Origin: Mailhella sp.
Lineage (GTDB): Bacteria > Desulfobacterota > Desulfovibrionia > Desulfovibrionales > Desulfovibrionaceae
Direction of reading: 5' to 3'
DNA length: 24,560 bases
Assembly: GCA_020024815.1 (NCBI GenBank)
Contig: JAHHTE010000013.1
Location: forward strand, 1 to 24,560
Numbering within the stretch: the stretch's first letter is position 1; each line of letters starts with the position of its first letter. The notes under the pieces were generated by a model. That model saw only the letters and a list, made by a program, of their open reading frames with translations, had not been told where the DNA came from and searched no databases. This document shows, in pieces, positions 8,239 through 16,911 of the stretch. The position numbers and the translations under genes were made by a program.

Positions 8239-10215
8239 ATGAGAAAGCTAACAGCTCTTATTTATATAAGTTTTATTTGTTTATTATGTTCTTGTTCTTT
8301 TTTATCCACAAATAGTGGAGAACAAGAGGATAATTTTACGTATGAAAATAGAAAAAAAACAACGAAAGTTCTTTATACGTTTGAATTTGTTTTTTCAGAA
8401 AAATCTTCTCATGTTTCAGTGTTTGAACAAAATAGTATTTTAAAGCTTATAAAAGAAAATAGTCAGCTTGAATTTCTAAAAAATCAAGTTATTGAAAATG
8501 AATTTTCTTTAATTAGACGTATTAATAATGATATAGCAGTAGCAAAAGATGTTTTACATTCTTTTGGATATTATTCAGGTTATGCAAAATATAAAATTAC
8601 ACAGAAAAATTCTTTGCAACATGTGGTGATAACACTTTATCCAAAAGAACAGTATAAGATTTCACTTATTCGTGTTCGTTATAGTCATAGTACAAAATTA
8701 CCTGAATATTTTAAACAATATGAAGTAAAAAGAGAAGGAATTTTTAAAAATTATAGACCATATACATTACCTAATTTTGTAAGAGAATTAAAAATAGATA
8801 ATGAATATGCAGTTGCAACAGATATTTTAAAGGCCGTGGATAGTTTACCACAACCTTTACGTGAAAATGGATACCCAAAAGCAAAAATTGCATCTTCTGC
8901 TTTTAGTATTAATAAAGATACAAAAGAATTAGATGGAACAGTTTTTATAAATCAAGGTTTACCTGCAACATTAGGTGAAGTAAAGCTTAGTGGTAATACA
9001 GAGGTTTCAAGTGAGTATATTTATAAATTATGCCCTTGGAAACTAGGTGCAGTTTGGGACGATCGATATTTATTAGAATATCGTGATGAATTACAAAAAA
9101 CAGGTTTATTTGAAAGTATAAAACTTAATTTTGATGATAAAGTTTATAAAAAATATAATAAAGCATATAGAGAAAAAAGAAAAGAACAACAGAATAAAGA
9201 TTTAGTAGTTGAACCAGTTAATTTACCTATTTTATTAGAAGTGAAAGAGGGTAAAAAAAGAAGTATTGGTGGAGATGTTTTTTATTCTACTGATCTAGGT
9301 GTAGGTATTAATACAACATGGGAACATAGAAATTTTTTTGGTAATGGCGAAATGTTGAAATTATTTTTTCCAATTACTGATGAAGAACTTTATTTAGATG
9401 CAGATTTTAGAAAACCAGCTTTTGGTTTTCAAAAACAGAGCTTATTGGTACGATCTCGTATTGGGTATGAAAAAACAGATGCATATAATCAAAAAGTTGT
9501 AGAATTAGGCGTAGGTATTGAAAGAGAGATACGTGATAAATGGTGGTTAGAAAGTATGCTTTGGGTAGATCATATTATTCCAAAGGAATGGGAAGGTGAT
9601 GAATATTCTTCTGTAAGTTTTGCAAATACTATAAAATATGATTGTCGGGATAAGAAAAATAATGCTTCTAAAGGTTTTGTATCAAAATTTAAAATAGCTC
9701 CTCTTTATGGGTTTGGTTCTGAATCCTTTTCTGCAGTAGTAACAGATATTGATACGTCAGTATATTTTTCATTAACTCCAAAAACAGTTTTAGCTTTGCG
9801 TGGAGCTATTGGTTCTATGCTTGGAGCTTCTGATGAAATACCAAAAGGAAAACGCTTTTTCTTAGGTGGTGGTGGCTCTGTTCGTGGTTTTGAGCATCAA
9901 GAAATAGGAAAACATAATATGGCAGATGATCCCATTGGTGGATTATCTTATTGTTTATTTAATTCAGAAATACGCCACCATATAACAAAAGAACTTGCTC
10001 TTGTAACTTTTTTAGATGGTGGTATGGTTTATCAATCTGTTGATCCTGATTTTTCCGAGAAATTAGCTTTGGGTGCTGGTCTTGGGGTTCGCTATGATAC
10101 ACCAGTTGGACCTGTTCGTTTTGATTTTGCTGTTCCTGTAACAGGTGCTTATGATGGTGATGAAAAAGATATTTCAGACTTTCAGATATATATCAGTATT
10201 GGGCAGGCTTTTTAA
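8239..10215 (+). CDS. tamA: TamA-like outer-membrane Omp85 protein
   Basis: Outer-membrane half of the TamA-TamB module, which helps assemble or move proteins and lipids at the outer membrane. The 658 residues begin with a signal sequence that may be a lipoprotein signal (L-C-S-C, candidate lipidated C19). POTRA-like periplasmic repeats follow up to about residue 300-330, then an Omp85 beta-barrel. GGGGSVRGF (about 544-552) is the conserved L6 loop motif of Omp85 proteins. The protein ends in phenylalanine, as expected for a BAM-recognised barrel. A charged K/E/R/Q-rich insert lies near 303-323. The identity as TamA rather than BamA rests on the tamB gene that directly overlaps its stop codon (TAATG). 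A lipidated TamA would be unusual; the lipobox is only moderate. Confidence 0.85.
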   Translation: MRKLTALIYISFICLLCSCSFLSTNSGEQEDNFTYENRKKTTKVLYTFEFVFSEKSSHVSVFEQNSILKLIKENSQLEFLKNQVIENEFSLIRRINNDIAVAKDVLHSFGYYSGYAKYKITQKNSLQHVVITLYPKEQYKISLIRVRYSHSTKLPEYFKQYEVKREGIFKNYRPYTLPNFVRELKIDNEYAVATDILKAVDSLPQPLRENGYPKAKIASSAFSINKDTKELDGTVFINQGLPATLGEVKLSGNTEVSSEYIYKLCPWKLGAVWDDRYLLEYRDELQKTGLFESIKLNFDDKVYKKYNKAYREKRKEQQNKDLVVEPVNLPILLEVKEGKKRSIGGDVFYSTDLGVGINTTWEHRNFFGNGEMLKLFFPITDEELYLDADFRKPAFGFQKQSLLVRSRIGYEKTDAYNQKVVELGVGIEREIRDKWWLESMLWVDHIIPKEWEGDEYSSVSFANTIKYDCRDKKNNASKGFVSKFKIAPLYGFGSESFSAVVTDIDTSVYFSLTPKTVLALRGAIGSMLGASDEIPKGKRFFLGGGGSVRGFEHQEIGKHNMADDPIGGLSYCLFNSEIRHHITKELALVTFLDGGMVYQSVDPDFSEKLALGAGLGVRYDTPVGPVRFDFAVPVTGAYDGDEKDISDFQIYISIGQAF

Positions 10216-12143
10216 TGAGTAGTATGCAACTTAAAATATGGATAAAAAAATTTTTTCGTTATCTTGGCTTAACTATTGGAGTTTTGCTTTTTGTGCTTTT
10301 TTTTATCTTTATTTGCTTACGGTTAAATTTTGTAGAAAATATAATTAAGAATTTTGCTGTAACAACTATAAATAATATAGTTTCTGCATATAGTATTAAA
10401 ATATCAGTTGAAGATTTAGAACTTAATTTACCTTTTTCCATAGGTGTTGAAAAAGTTAACGTAATGGATTATGAGGGATCGTTTGCAACTCTTGAAAGTT
10501 TGAATATTAATAGTCGTTTTTTAGCATTGTTAAAATATAAGGTTGTTATTCCTAGTATTGATGTAAAATTATTATCTCTTTCACGAATACCTACACTTAC
10601 GATTCCAGAACAAAAAGATAAAGATGTTCCTAAAAAAACAATTCAAGAACAGTTTGATTTCATACATAATATTTTGTTTAATTCTTCTTTGCCTTCTATT
10701 TATGTAAGTAAAATCGCTATAAGCCATGCAACAATTAATCCTGCTGTTTTACATGCTTTTCAAAAGCAAGAAGCAAGTAAAGATTATATTCAAATATCAG
10801 AAGAACATGCTCATAATCTTTTAACAAATTATTTTACAAAACCAGTGATTATAGATGGAATATGGTCAGCTGGACTTGAAAAAGAATTACTTCGGTTTTC
10901 AGGTAAATTAACTATTCAAAATGATAAGAAAAAAGCTACATTAAAAAATAATATTGATGTATTAAGAACAAAAGATTTTCGTTTTGGGCTTGGTTTTGAA
11001 GATGAGCAAGGTTTATCTTTAGCTATTGTTAAAGAAATGTTGCAAATGCCACAGTCTAAAAAGGCTTTTATTGATTATGATTTTAATGCTGTTGGAAATT
11101 TATCTGTTTTTGAAATAAAAACAAAAGGTAAGTTTTTTGATGAACAGTTTCTTGTTGAACCAGCAAAGCTTGAAGCTTTTTATAGTTCTAAACCTTTTAA
11201 AGGTGATATAAAATTAACAGCAAAACCTATTATTCCTAATGTTATTAATAAAGGAACTTTTTCATTTAAAGCAGAGCTTGATACACATTCCATTACAAAT
11301 GAAGGAAAAAAAATAGTTCAAAAAGAAAAAAAAGAAGAACAAGTACTATTAAAAAATGAGCAACAAACAACACAAGAAATAAAACCTCAAAAAGAAACAG
11401 AAGTACCAAATAAAAATGTTTCATTTTCTTATAAAATGATTTTTGATGATGTAGAATATGCACAACAAAATTTACAAGCATTTCTTGGGACAAAGCAAGA
11501 AGTTAAGGGATTATTAACTGTTCAGTTTTTTACGCGTAAGCTTCCACGTATTTTAGCTCGTGATGTAGAAATTATAGCAAAACATTTTACTTCAAAGACT
11601 GATATTGATATTTCAAGGGAAATTGTACTTAATTCTGTATTTAAAATTGATGAGTTTTCTTTTTTAGATACAGAAAAAGAAACATATAAAGGAAGTTTAT
11701 CTGGTAAAATTGTAGGGTCAGGTAAATTAGAAAATCCAAAATTTATTTTTAATACAATGATCCCTGAGTTAACTATAACAACATATAAGTATAAACGTGA
11801 TAAACGTGATAATGTTAATGGAAAATATCTTTATTTAGAAGATCTTGATTTAAAATTAGAAACAAAAGGTTTTGAGAAGAAAGAAAATGTTATTCCTTTA
11901 GATAAAGAGGCATTAGCAAAGCTTTATCAAAAAAATCCTTATGCTGCACCTGTAAAAAGAATGAAAGAGCTTTTTCAAAGTGCTGTAAATTATCCTGTAA
12001 ATATGCTTTTAAGTTTAAATGCAAAATATATGCAGGAAAAATTATTTGCAAATTCAAAGATTCGTATGACTCCAAATATTATTGGATTAGGTAAGAATGA
12101 GGAAAAATTTATAGAATTTTCTGATGTAGATATAAAGAATTAG
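10215..12143 (+). CDS. tamB: TamB, N-terminal part (gene broken by frameshift)
   Basis: N-terminal 642 residues of a TamB-family protein (AsmA-like, inner-membrane anchored and spanning the periplasm). A signal anchor lies at about 15-36, followed by long beta-rich repeats. A K/E/Q-rich stretch is seen near 365-400. The ATG overlaps the tamA stop codon. The frame stops at TAG 12141, in the middle of what should be a continuous protein. The next frame carries on the same kind of sequence without a gap. Joining the frames near 12134 gives roughly 1,370 residues, in the range of intact TamB proteins. Without the C-terminal domain this piece could not be expected to work with TamA. It may be a sequence error or real gene decay. 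Confidence 0.85.
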   Translation: MSSMQLKIWIKKFFRYLGLTIGVLLFVLFFIFICLRLNFVENIIKNFAVTTINNIVSAYSIKISVEDLELNLPFSIGVEKVNVMDYEGSFATLESLNINSRFLALLKYKVVIPSIDVKLLSLSRIPTLTIPEQKDKDVPKKTIQEQFDFIHNILFNSSLPSIYVSKIAISHATINPAVLHAFQKQEASKDYIQISEEHAHNLLTNYFTKPVIIDGIWSAGLEKELLRFSGKLTIQNDKKKATLKNNIDVLRTKDFRFGLGFEDEQGLSLAIVKEMLQMPQSKKAFIDYDFNAVGNLSVFEIKTKGKFFDEQFLVEPAKLEAFYSSKPFKGDIKLTAKPIIPNVINKGTFSFKAELDTHSITNEGKKIVQKEKKEEQVLLKNEQQTTQEIKPQKETEVPNKNVSFSYKMIFDDVEYAQQNLQAFLGTKQEVKGLLTVQFFTRKLPRILARDVEIIAKHFTSKTDIDISREIVLNSVFKIDEFSFLDTEKETYKGSLSGKIVGSGKLENPKFIFNTMIPELTITTYKYKRDKRDNVNGKYLYLEDLDLKLETKGFEKKENVIPLDKEALAKLYQKNPYAAPVKRMKELFQSAVNYPVNMLLSLNAKYMQEKLFANSKIRMTPNIIGLGKNEEKFIEFSDVDIKN

Positions 12144-12331
12144 AAAAATTAAAATATTCTATAATCTTTTCAGATAAAAAAACAAAAAAACAAGATATAT
12201 TAGTAAATATATCTGCACAATCAGGGAAGTTTCAAGAAAATGTTTGGAATGATTTTTTAACAAAAATATCTGTTACAGATATATGGGGTACAGGGGCTAT
12301 TGATAGTCAAATAAGTTTTGCTGATATAGAA

Positions 12332-14326
12332 TTGGCAGATATTGGATTAGTAAAGAATTGGAAATTTACACTAAAAGGTTTATTTCAAAAAATGCTTTTA
12401 GCTATGCATTTTGATGGTGATGCAAATTTTGCGTTAAAAGCAGAACTTGGAACAAATTTTGAGCAGTTATCTGCAAAAGTATCAGAATTTGATTTTTATT
12501 ATCCAGAGAAGAAAACACATATAAAATTAGTAAAACAAGCAGAATGTTTTTTTGCTCCTTATGATATTAATATTAAAAATTTTAAAGTTAATGTTGCTCC
12601 AAAGGGAGAAGTTTTTATTGGTGGACGAGTAACACAAAATATGCTCGATGTTGCTGGTTGGATAAAGAATGTTGATTTAGATTATTTGCCAAAGGACTTT
12701 AAAGGGATTGTTGATGGACAATTTAAAGTTGTAGGTGCAACAACACAGCCAACAGGTAAATTAGAAGTTCGATTAAAAGATTTTAAAACATTGGCAAGTC
12801 CAAAAGTTTCTTTAGTTGCAAAAGGAAAGATTGTTGCAGTAAATAATGAGCATAAATTAAATTTAGATGTTAAGATTATTGATAAAGAAAAATATCAAAT
12901 AGAAGATGCTTATGCATATTTGCAACTTCCTTTGAAATATAAACCTATGTTAAGTTTATCACAGATACGTCCTATAAAAGGTAAAATAGTTTATAAAGGA
13001 AGTTTAAAAACTATATGGGGTTATGTACCATTAGATGGTAGAAAATTAACTGGAACGTTAGATTTATTTGCAGATGTTTCAGGATCTTTATCACGTCCTG
13101 AAATTGTATTACAGGCTAATACTCAAAAAGCAAGATTTGAAGATTTATTATTAGGAGTTTTGCTTACTGATTTAGATTTTAATCTTAATTTAAAGAAAGG
13201 TCATGGAGAAATTGATCTTTTTGCAAAAGATGGTAGAAAAGGGGAGTTTTCTTTATCAGGAAATTTTGATGTACCTTTTTTATATCATGGTAAATATAAG
13301 CCTACTTTTGAACATTTTAAAGAAAAAGCACGAAATTTATGGTATGAAAAACAACTACAACGTTCTATGCTTATTGTAGATATACAAACAATATTTAATA
13401 ATTTTAATCCATTTTATCGTAATGATTTTTCTGCAACATTATCAGGAGAGGTAATGGCAAAAGAAAATATTGAATCATTAAAAGTAAAAGGTGAAATTAA
13501 TGTTGATAAGGCAGAAGTTCATTTAGAAAATATTCATACTAGTTCAATTCCACAATTAAATATTGTTGAAGATTCAACTAAAAGAATTAAAAGAAAACCT
13601 GTAGGAAATCATGGAAATTTAGATATAAAAATTAATATTTCTCATGATTTTGGTGTTTATGCTCCTATTCTTCAAACATTATGGAAAGGAAATTTACAAG
13701 TAACAGGTAAAATTCAAGAACCTTCTATAAAAGGAACTTTGTCTGCATGGAAGGGAAAAATGAATATAGTTGGTTCAGAATTAAATTTAAATAAAGGTGA
13801 AATTACTTTTGATGGTTCTTTACCTATTGCACCACATTTAAATCTTATTTTAGAGCATAAAAGTGCAGGTGTACAATCTTTTATTATTCTAAAAGGAATA
13901 GCATTTAAACCTGAACTTGAAATGACAAGTAATCCATATTTGCCTTCTGATGAAGTTTTAGCTCATATTTTATTTTCACGTTCTGTTTCTGAATTAAGTG
14001 ATTTTGAAAAAATTCGTTTGGCAGGTGTGTTAACTAGTTTAGTTGGATTTGATATAAATTCAGGTCTTACTAATGTTACAAAGAATTTTTTAGGAGTAGA
14101 TGTTTTAGAGATTAATAGCCAAGAGGGTGCTAATGGTGAAGAAGATATAAATATAGAAATTGGTAAATATATTAAAAATAATTTTTACATAGGTATAGAG
14201 CAAGGTGTAGGTCAACAAAATACATCAGGCGTTTTAAAATATGAGGTAAATGAAAACTTCTCAGTAGGAACAAAAGCAGGAACAGAAGAAACAGAAGTTG
14301 GTTTTAAATGGAAATTTGATTATTAA
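12332..14326 (+). CDS. tamB: TamB, C-terminal part (DUF490/TamB domain; gene broken by frameshift)
   Basis: The remaining 664 residues of TamB if counted from TTG 12332. The frame is open back to 12125, so TTG is only the first possible start and has no Shine-Dalgarno sequence in front of it. It is best read as the continuation of the upstream piece, not as a separate gene. The sequence is beta-rich with repeated short strands. It ends in the conserved TamB/DUF490 region, including a LNKGEITFDG stretch (about 488-497), PYLPSDEVLAHILFSRS (about 532-548), and a closing amphipathic strand ending in FDY that should meet the TamA barrel. No decay is visible within this half, so any break is recent or artefactual. 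The stop overlaps the convergent gene downstream by a few bases. Confidence 0.82.
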   Translation: MADIGLVKNWKFTLKGLFQKMLLAMHFDGDANFALKAELGTNFEQLSAKVSEFDFYYPEKKTHIKLVKQAECFFAPYDINIKNFKVNVAPKGEVFIGGRVTQNMLDVAGWIKNVDLDYLPKDFKGIVDGQFKVVGATTQPTGKLEVRLKDFKTLASPKVSLVAKGKIVAVNNEHKLNLDVKIIDKEKYQIEDAYAYLQLPLKYKPMLSLSQIRPIKGKIVYKGSLKTIWGYVPLDGRKLTGTLDLFADVSGSLSRPEIVLQANTQKARFEDLLLGVLLTDLDFNLNLKKGHGEIDLFAKDGRKGEFSLSGNFDVPFLYHGKYKPTFEHFKEKARNLWYEKQLQRSMLIVDIQTIFNNFNPFYRNDFSATLSGEVMAKENIESLKVKGEINVDKAEVHLENIHTSSIPQLNIVEDSTKRIKRKPVGNHGNLDIKINISHDFGVYAPILQTLWKGNLQVTGKIQEPSIKGTLSAWKGKMNIVGSELNLNKGEITFDGSLPIAPHLNLILEHKSAGVQSFIILKGIAFKPELEMTSNPYLPSDEVLAHILFSRSVSELSDFEKIRLAGVLTSLVGFDINSGLTNVTKNFLGVDVLEINSQEGANGEEDINIEIGKYIKNNFYIGIEQGVGQQNTSGVLKYEVNENFSVGTKAGTEETEVGFKWKFDY

Positions 14327-14619
14327 AATAAATCAAAATCATTAGTTAATTCAGAATAATTTTTAAAAGCATCTTTGTTTGTTATAACATGCCAAATAAG
14401 AGAGTTTTTGTCTTGAATTGCTCTAGCTTGGATTTCAGCTTCAACAGTTCTAGTGTATGTATTAATATTTTTGGGTGGAATACCTTTATCAACAAGCATG
14501 ATTTCTGCAAGCTGTGTTTGTTCCCAAATACTTAAAAGTTCATCATCTGATAAAAGTTGTAAGTCAAGACTTTGGGGTGCAAGGCTAGGTGATTCAGAAA
14601 AAGAAAAAATTGAAAACAT
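14323..14619 (-). CDS. Small hypothetical protein
   Basis: A 98-residue protein not recognised. It has no signal peptide or membrane segment and no cysteine. An acidic, leucine-rich N-terminal half (LLSDDELLSIWEQTQLAE, about 22-39) looks helical, and the C-terminus is acidic with phenylalanine. The start is supported by GGAG 8 bp before ATG 14619. It is convergent with tamB (stop codons overlap by 3 bp) and divergent from flhA, so it is transcribed alone. The position directly before the flagellar operon hints at, but does not show, a link. Confidence 0.65.
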   Translation of the reverse strand: MFSIFSFSESPSLAPQSLDLQLLSDDELLSIWEQTQLAEIMLVDKGIPPKNINTYTRTVEAEIQARAIQDKNSLIWHVITNKDAFKNYSELTNDFDLF

Positions 14620-14637
14620 AGCATTTCTCCTGTGCAG

Positions 14638-14666
14638 TAAATAATATAAAAATTTTGTTCTTGCAA
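14638..14666 (-). promoter_or_regulatory. Possible promoter for the 98-residue hypothetical gene
   Basis: Read on the minus strand: TTGCAA (14661-14666), 17 bp, TATTTA (14638-14643), about 19 bp before the ATG. It is a weak match in AT-rich sequence; the rest of the 162-bp gap holds only the flhA control region. Confidence 0.25.
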
Positions 14667-14710
14667 GTCTAGAAGTTTTTAATTTTTTTTGTTATAGCTA
14701 CATGTGTTGC

Positions 14711-14741
14711 TTGACTACAATATGTAATAATTTTTTATAAA
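14711..14741 (+). promoter_or_regulatory. Possible sigma-70-like promoter for flhA
   Basis: TTGACT (14711-14716) is followed by TTTATAAA. Depending on the hexamer chosen, the spacing is 17 bp (TTTATA), 18 bp (TTATAA) or 19 bp (TATAAA). No sigma-54 GG-N10-GC pattern was found here. Confidence 0.4.
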
Positions 14742-14743
14742 TA

Positions 14744-14766
14744 TTGTAATTAGTTAATAATTACAA
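14744..14766 (+). repeat. Inverted repeat just before the flhA start
   Basis: Perfect 9-bp arms TTGTAATTA (14744-14752) and TAATTACAA (14758-14766) with a 5-bp spacer. The right arm runs into the AAGAGG ribosome binding site (14765-14770) of flhA. It could be an operator or an RNA hairpin that masks the binding site. Confidence 0.5.
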
Positions 14767-14781
14767 GAGGTTAAATATTTT

Positions 14782-16911
14782 ATGACGCAAAGATTTGCTG
14801 CCAATGCTGAACGTTTTAAAGGAAGAGGTGATGTTGCTCTAGCTGGAGGCGTTGTTTTAATTTTGGCATTAATGCTTATACCTTTGCCAACTTTTATTCT
14901 TGACCTCATGCTTTCATTTAGTATTTCATTGGCGTTTCTTGTTCTTTTAACGTCAATGTTTATGATTAGTCCTTTAGAGTTTTCAATTTTCCCTTCTTTA
15001 TTACTTGTAACAACATTATTGCGTTTAGGCTTAAACGTAGCGTCAACAAGACTTATTTTATTAAATGGTGATAAGGGTGTTGATGCTGCGGGGGAAATTA
15101 TTCGTTCGTTTGCAGAGTTTGTTGTTGGTGGTTCATACGTTGTTGGTGCTGTTATCTTTTTAATTTTATTTGTTTTAAATAAAGTTGTTATTACAGCTGG
15201 TACAACACGTATTGCTGAAGTTGCTGCTCGTTTTACCTTAGATGCTATGCCTGGTAAACAAATGGCTATTGAAGCAGATTTAAATGCTGGTATTATATCA
15301 GAGCAGGAAGCTATTGAACAACGTAAAAATATTCGTCGTGAAGCAGACTTTTATGGTGCTATGGACGGTGCTGGTAAATTCGTACAAGGGGACGTAACAG
15401 CTGGTATGTTTATTACCCTAATTAATATCATAGGTGGTATAATTATTGGGGTTGTTGAGTTTGATATGGATTTTCAAACTGCTTTAAAAACATATTCATT
15501 GTTAACCATAGGTGATGGTCTTGTTTCAACTATTCCATCTATTATTATTTCTGTATCAGCTGGTATTATTGTATCTCGTGCTGCTGCTGAAAGTAAAATG
15601 GGTGAAGAGTTTCTTAGTCAGCTTACATATAATTCTAAAGTATTAAAAATGGTATCAGGGGTTTTATTCTTACTTGGTATGGTTCCTGGTTTACCATTAA
15701 TTCCTTTCTGGACTTTTTCAATCTTATTATTTATTGTTACAAGAATTCTTGGAGATAATGAAGAAGCTTATGCTGGTGCTAGTGCTGGTGGAAAAGCTAT
15801 TGCAGGTGGAAATAATAAAGCGTTAGGTGCAGGAGCAGGACAAGCAAATGCAGAAAATATTGATAGTCCTGAAGAAGTACAAAAACTTCTTCCTCTTGAT
15901 GTCTTAGAATTAGAAGTTGGTTATGGACTTATTCCACTTGTAGATGAAGAACAAAATGGTAATTTACTTTCAAGAATTCGTTCTATTCGTCGTCAATTTG
16001 CTCTAGATATGGGGGTTGTTATCCCTGCTTTACATTTACGAGATAATTTGCAATTAAGACCAGGTCAATATGCATTACTTATTAAAGGTAACCAAGTTGC
16101 TACTGCAGAAATTTTAATTGATCATTATCTTGCAATGGATCCTGGTAATGTAACAACAAAAGTTGAAGGGGTGGAAACAATGGAACCAGCCTTTAACTTG
16201 CCTGCTCTTTGGATTAGTGAAATGCAAAAAGAAGCAGCTATGGTGGCTGGATATACTGTTGTAGACCCTGCTACTGTAATTGCAACACATATTACAGAAG
16301 TATTTCGTCGTAACTTATCTGATTTTCTTGGTCGTCAAGAAGTTCAAAGTTTACTTGATACACTTGCTAAAACTGCTCCACGAGCTATTGATGAACTTGT
16401 GCCAAATACCTTACAATTAGGACAAGTGCAAAAAGTATTACAAAACTTAGTTCGCGAAAATGTAAGTATTCGTGATATGTTAACTATTGTAGAAACATTA
16501 GCTGATTATGGACAAGTAAATAAAAATCCAGATGTTCTTACAGAATATGTGCGTGAACGTTTGGCAAGAACAATTATTCGTCCATATCTTGATGAGGAAA
16601 ATTCTTTAGTTGTTATGACACTTGATCCTCAAGCTGATAAAACAATTCAAGAATCTTTGCGACAAACTGATAATGGAGCTTTCTTAGCCTTAAATCCAAT
16701 GATAGCACAGAAATTGATTTCAAATATTAATCAGACGGTAGATAATGCGGTTATGTATTCAAGTCAGCCTGTATTACTTACATCTCCAATGATTAGACCA
16801 CATGTAGCACAACTTGTGATGCGGTTTTTACCAAATGTTCCTGTTTTATCACAAGTTGAAATTCCAGCTGATATTCGTTTACATTCAGCAGGTTCAGTAG
16901 GTATTGAATAA
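14782..16911 (+). CDS. flhA: Flagellar biosynthesis protein FlhA
   Basis: Export-gate component of the flagellar type III secretion apparatus, a polytopic inner-membrane protein with a large cytoplasmic platform. The 709 residues are typical. The membrane half (to about 330) holds LLRLGLNVASTRLIL, the DAMPGKQMAIEADLNAG cytoplasmic loop (about 153-169) with residues important for proton-driven export, and the GDGLVSTIPSIIISVSAG signature (about 243-260). A glycine/alanine-rich linker (about 330-358) joins the C-terminal docking domain for chaperone-substrate complexes. The ATG has AGAGG at a rather long 11 bp. The stop overlaps the flhF start (TAATG). flhB, which usually sits near flhA, is not in the window. 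Confidence 0.98.
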   Translation: MTQRFAANAERFKGRGDVALAGGVVLILALMLIPLPTFILDLMLSFSISLAFLVLLTSMFMISPLEFSIFPSLLLVTTLLRLGLNVASTRLILLNGDKGVDAAGEIIRSFAEFVVGGSYVVGAVIFLILFVLNKVVITAGTTRIAEVAARFTLDAMPGKQMAIEADLNAGIISEQEAIEQRKNIRREADFYGAMDGAGKFVQGDVTAGMFITLINIIGGIIIGVVEFDMDFQTALKTYSLLTIGDGLVSTIPSIIISVSAGIIVSRAAAESKMGEEFLSQLTYNSKVLKMVSGVLFLLGMVPGLPLIPFWTFSILLFIVTRILGDNEEAYAGASAGGKAIAGGNNKALGAGAGQANAENIDSPEEVQKLLPLDVLELEVGYGLIPLVDEEQNGNLLSRIRSIRRQFALDMGVVIPALHLRDNLQLRPGQYALLIKGNQVATAEILIDHYLAMDPGNVTTKVEGVETMEPAFNLPALWISEMQKEAAMVAGYTVVDPATVIATHITEVFRRNLSDFLGRQEVQSLLDTLAKTAPRAIDELVPNTLQLGQVQKVLQNLVRENVSIRDMLTIVETLADYGQVNKNPDVLTEYVRERLARTIIRPYLDEENSLVVMTLDPQADKTIQESLRQTDNGAFLALNPMIAQKLISNINQTVDNAVMYSSQPVLLTSPMIRPHVAQLVMRFLPNVPVLSQVEIPADIRLHSAGSVGIE

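Noticed and set aside
12128..12143. Programmed -1 ribosomal frameshift in tamB
   Set aside because: The bases before the stop (ATA AAG AAT TAG) do not form a canonical X XXY YYZ slippery site and no clear downstream stem follows; the A7-C-A7 run at 12176-12190 lies after the stop.
14640..14781. Sigma-54 promoter before flhA
   Set aside because: No GG-N10-GC element could be found in the gap.
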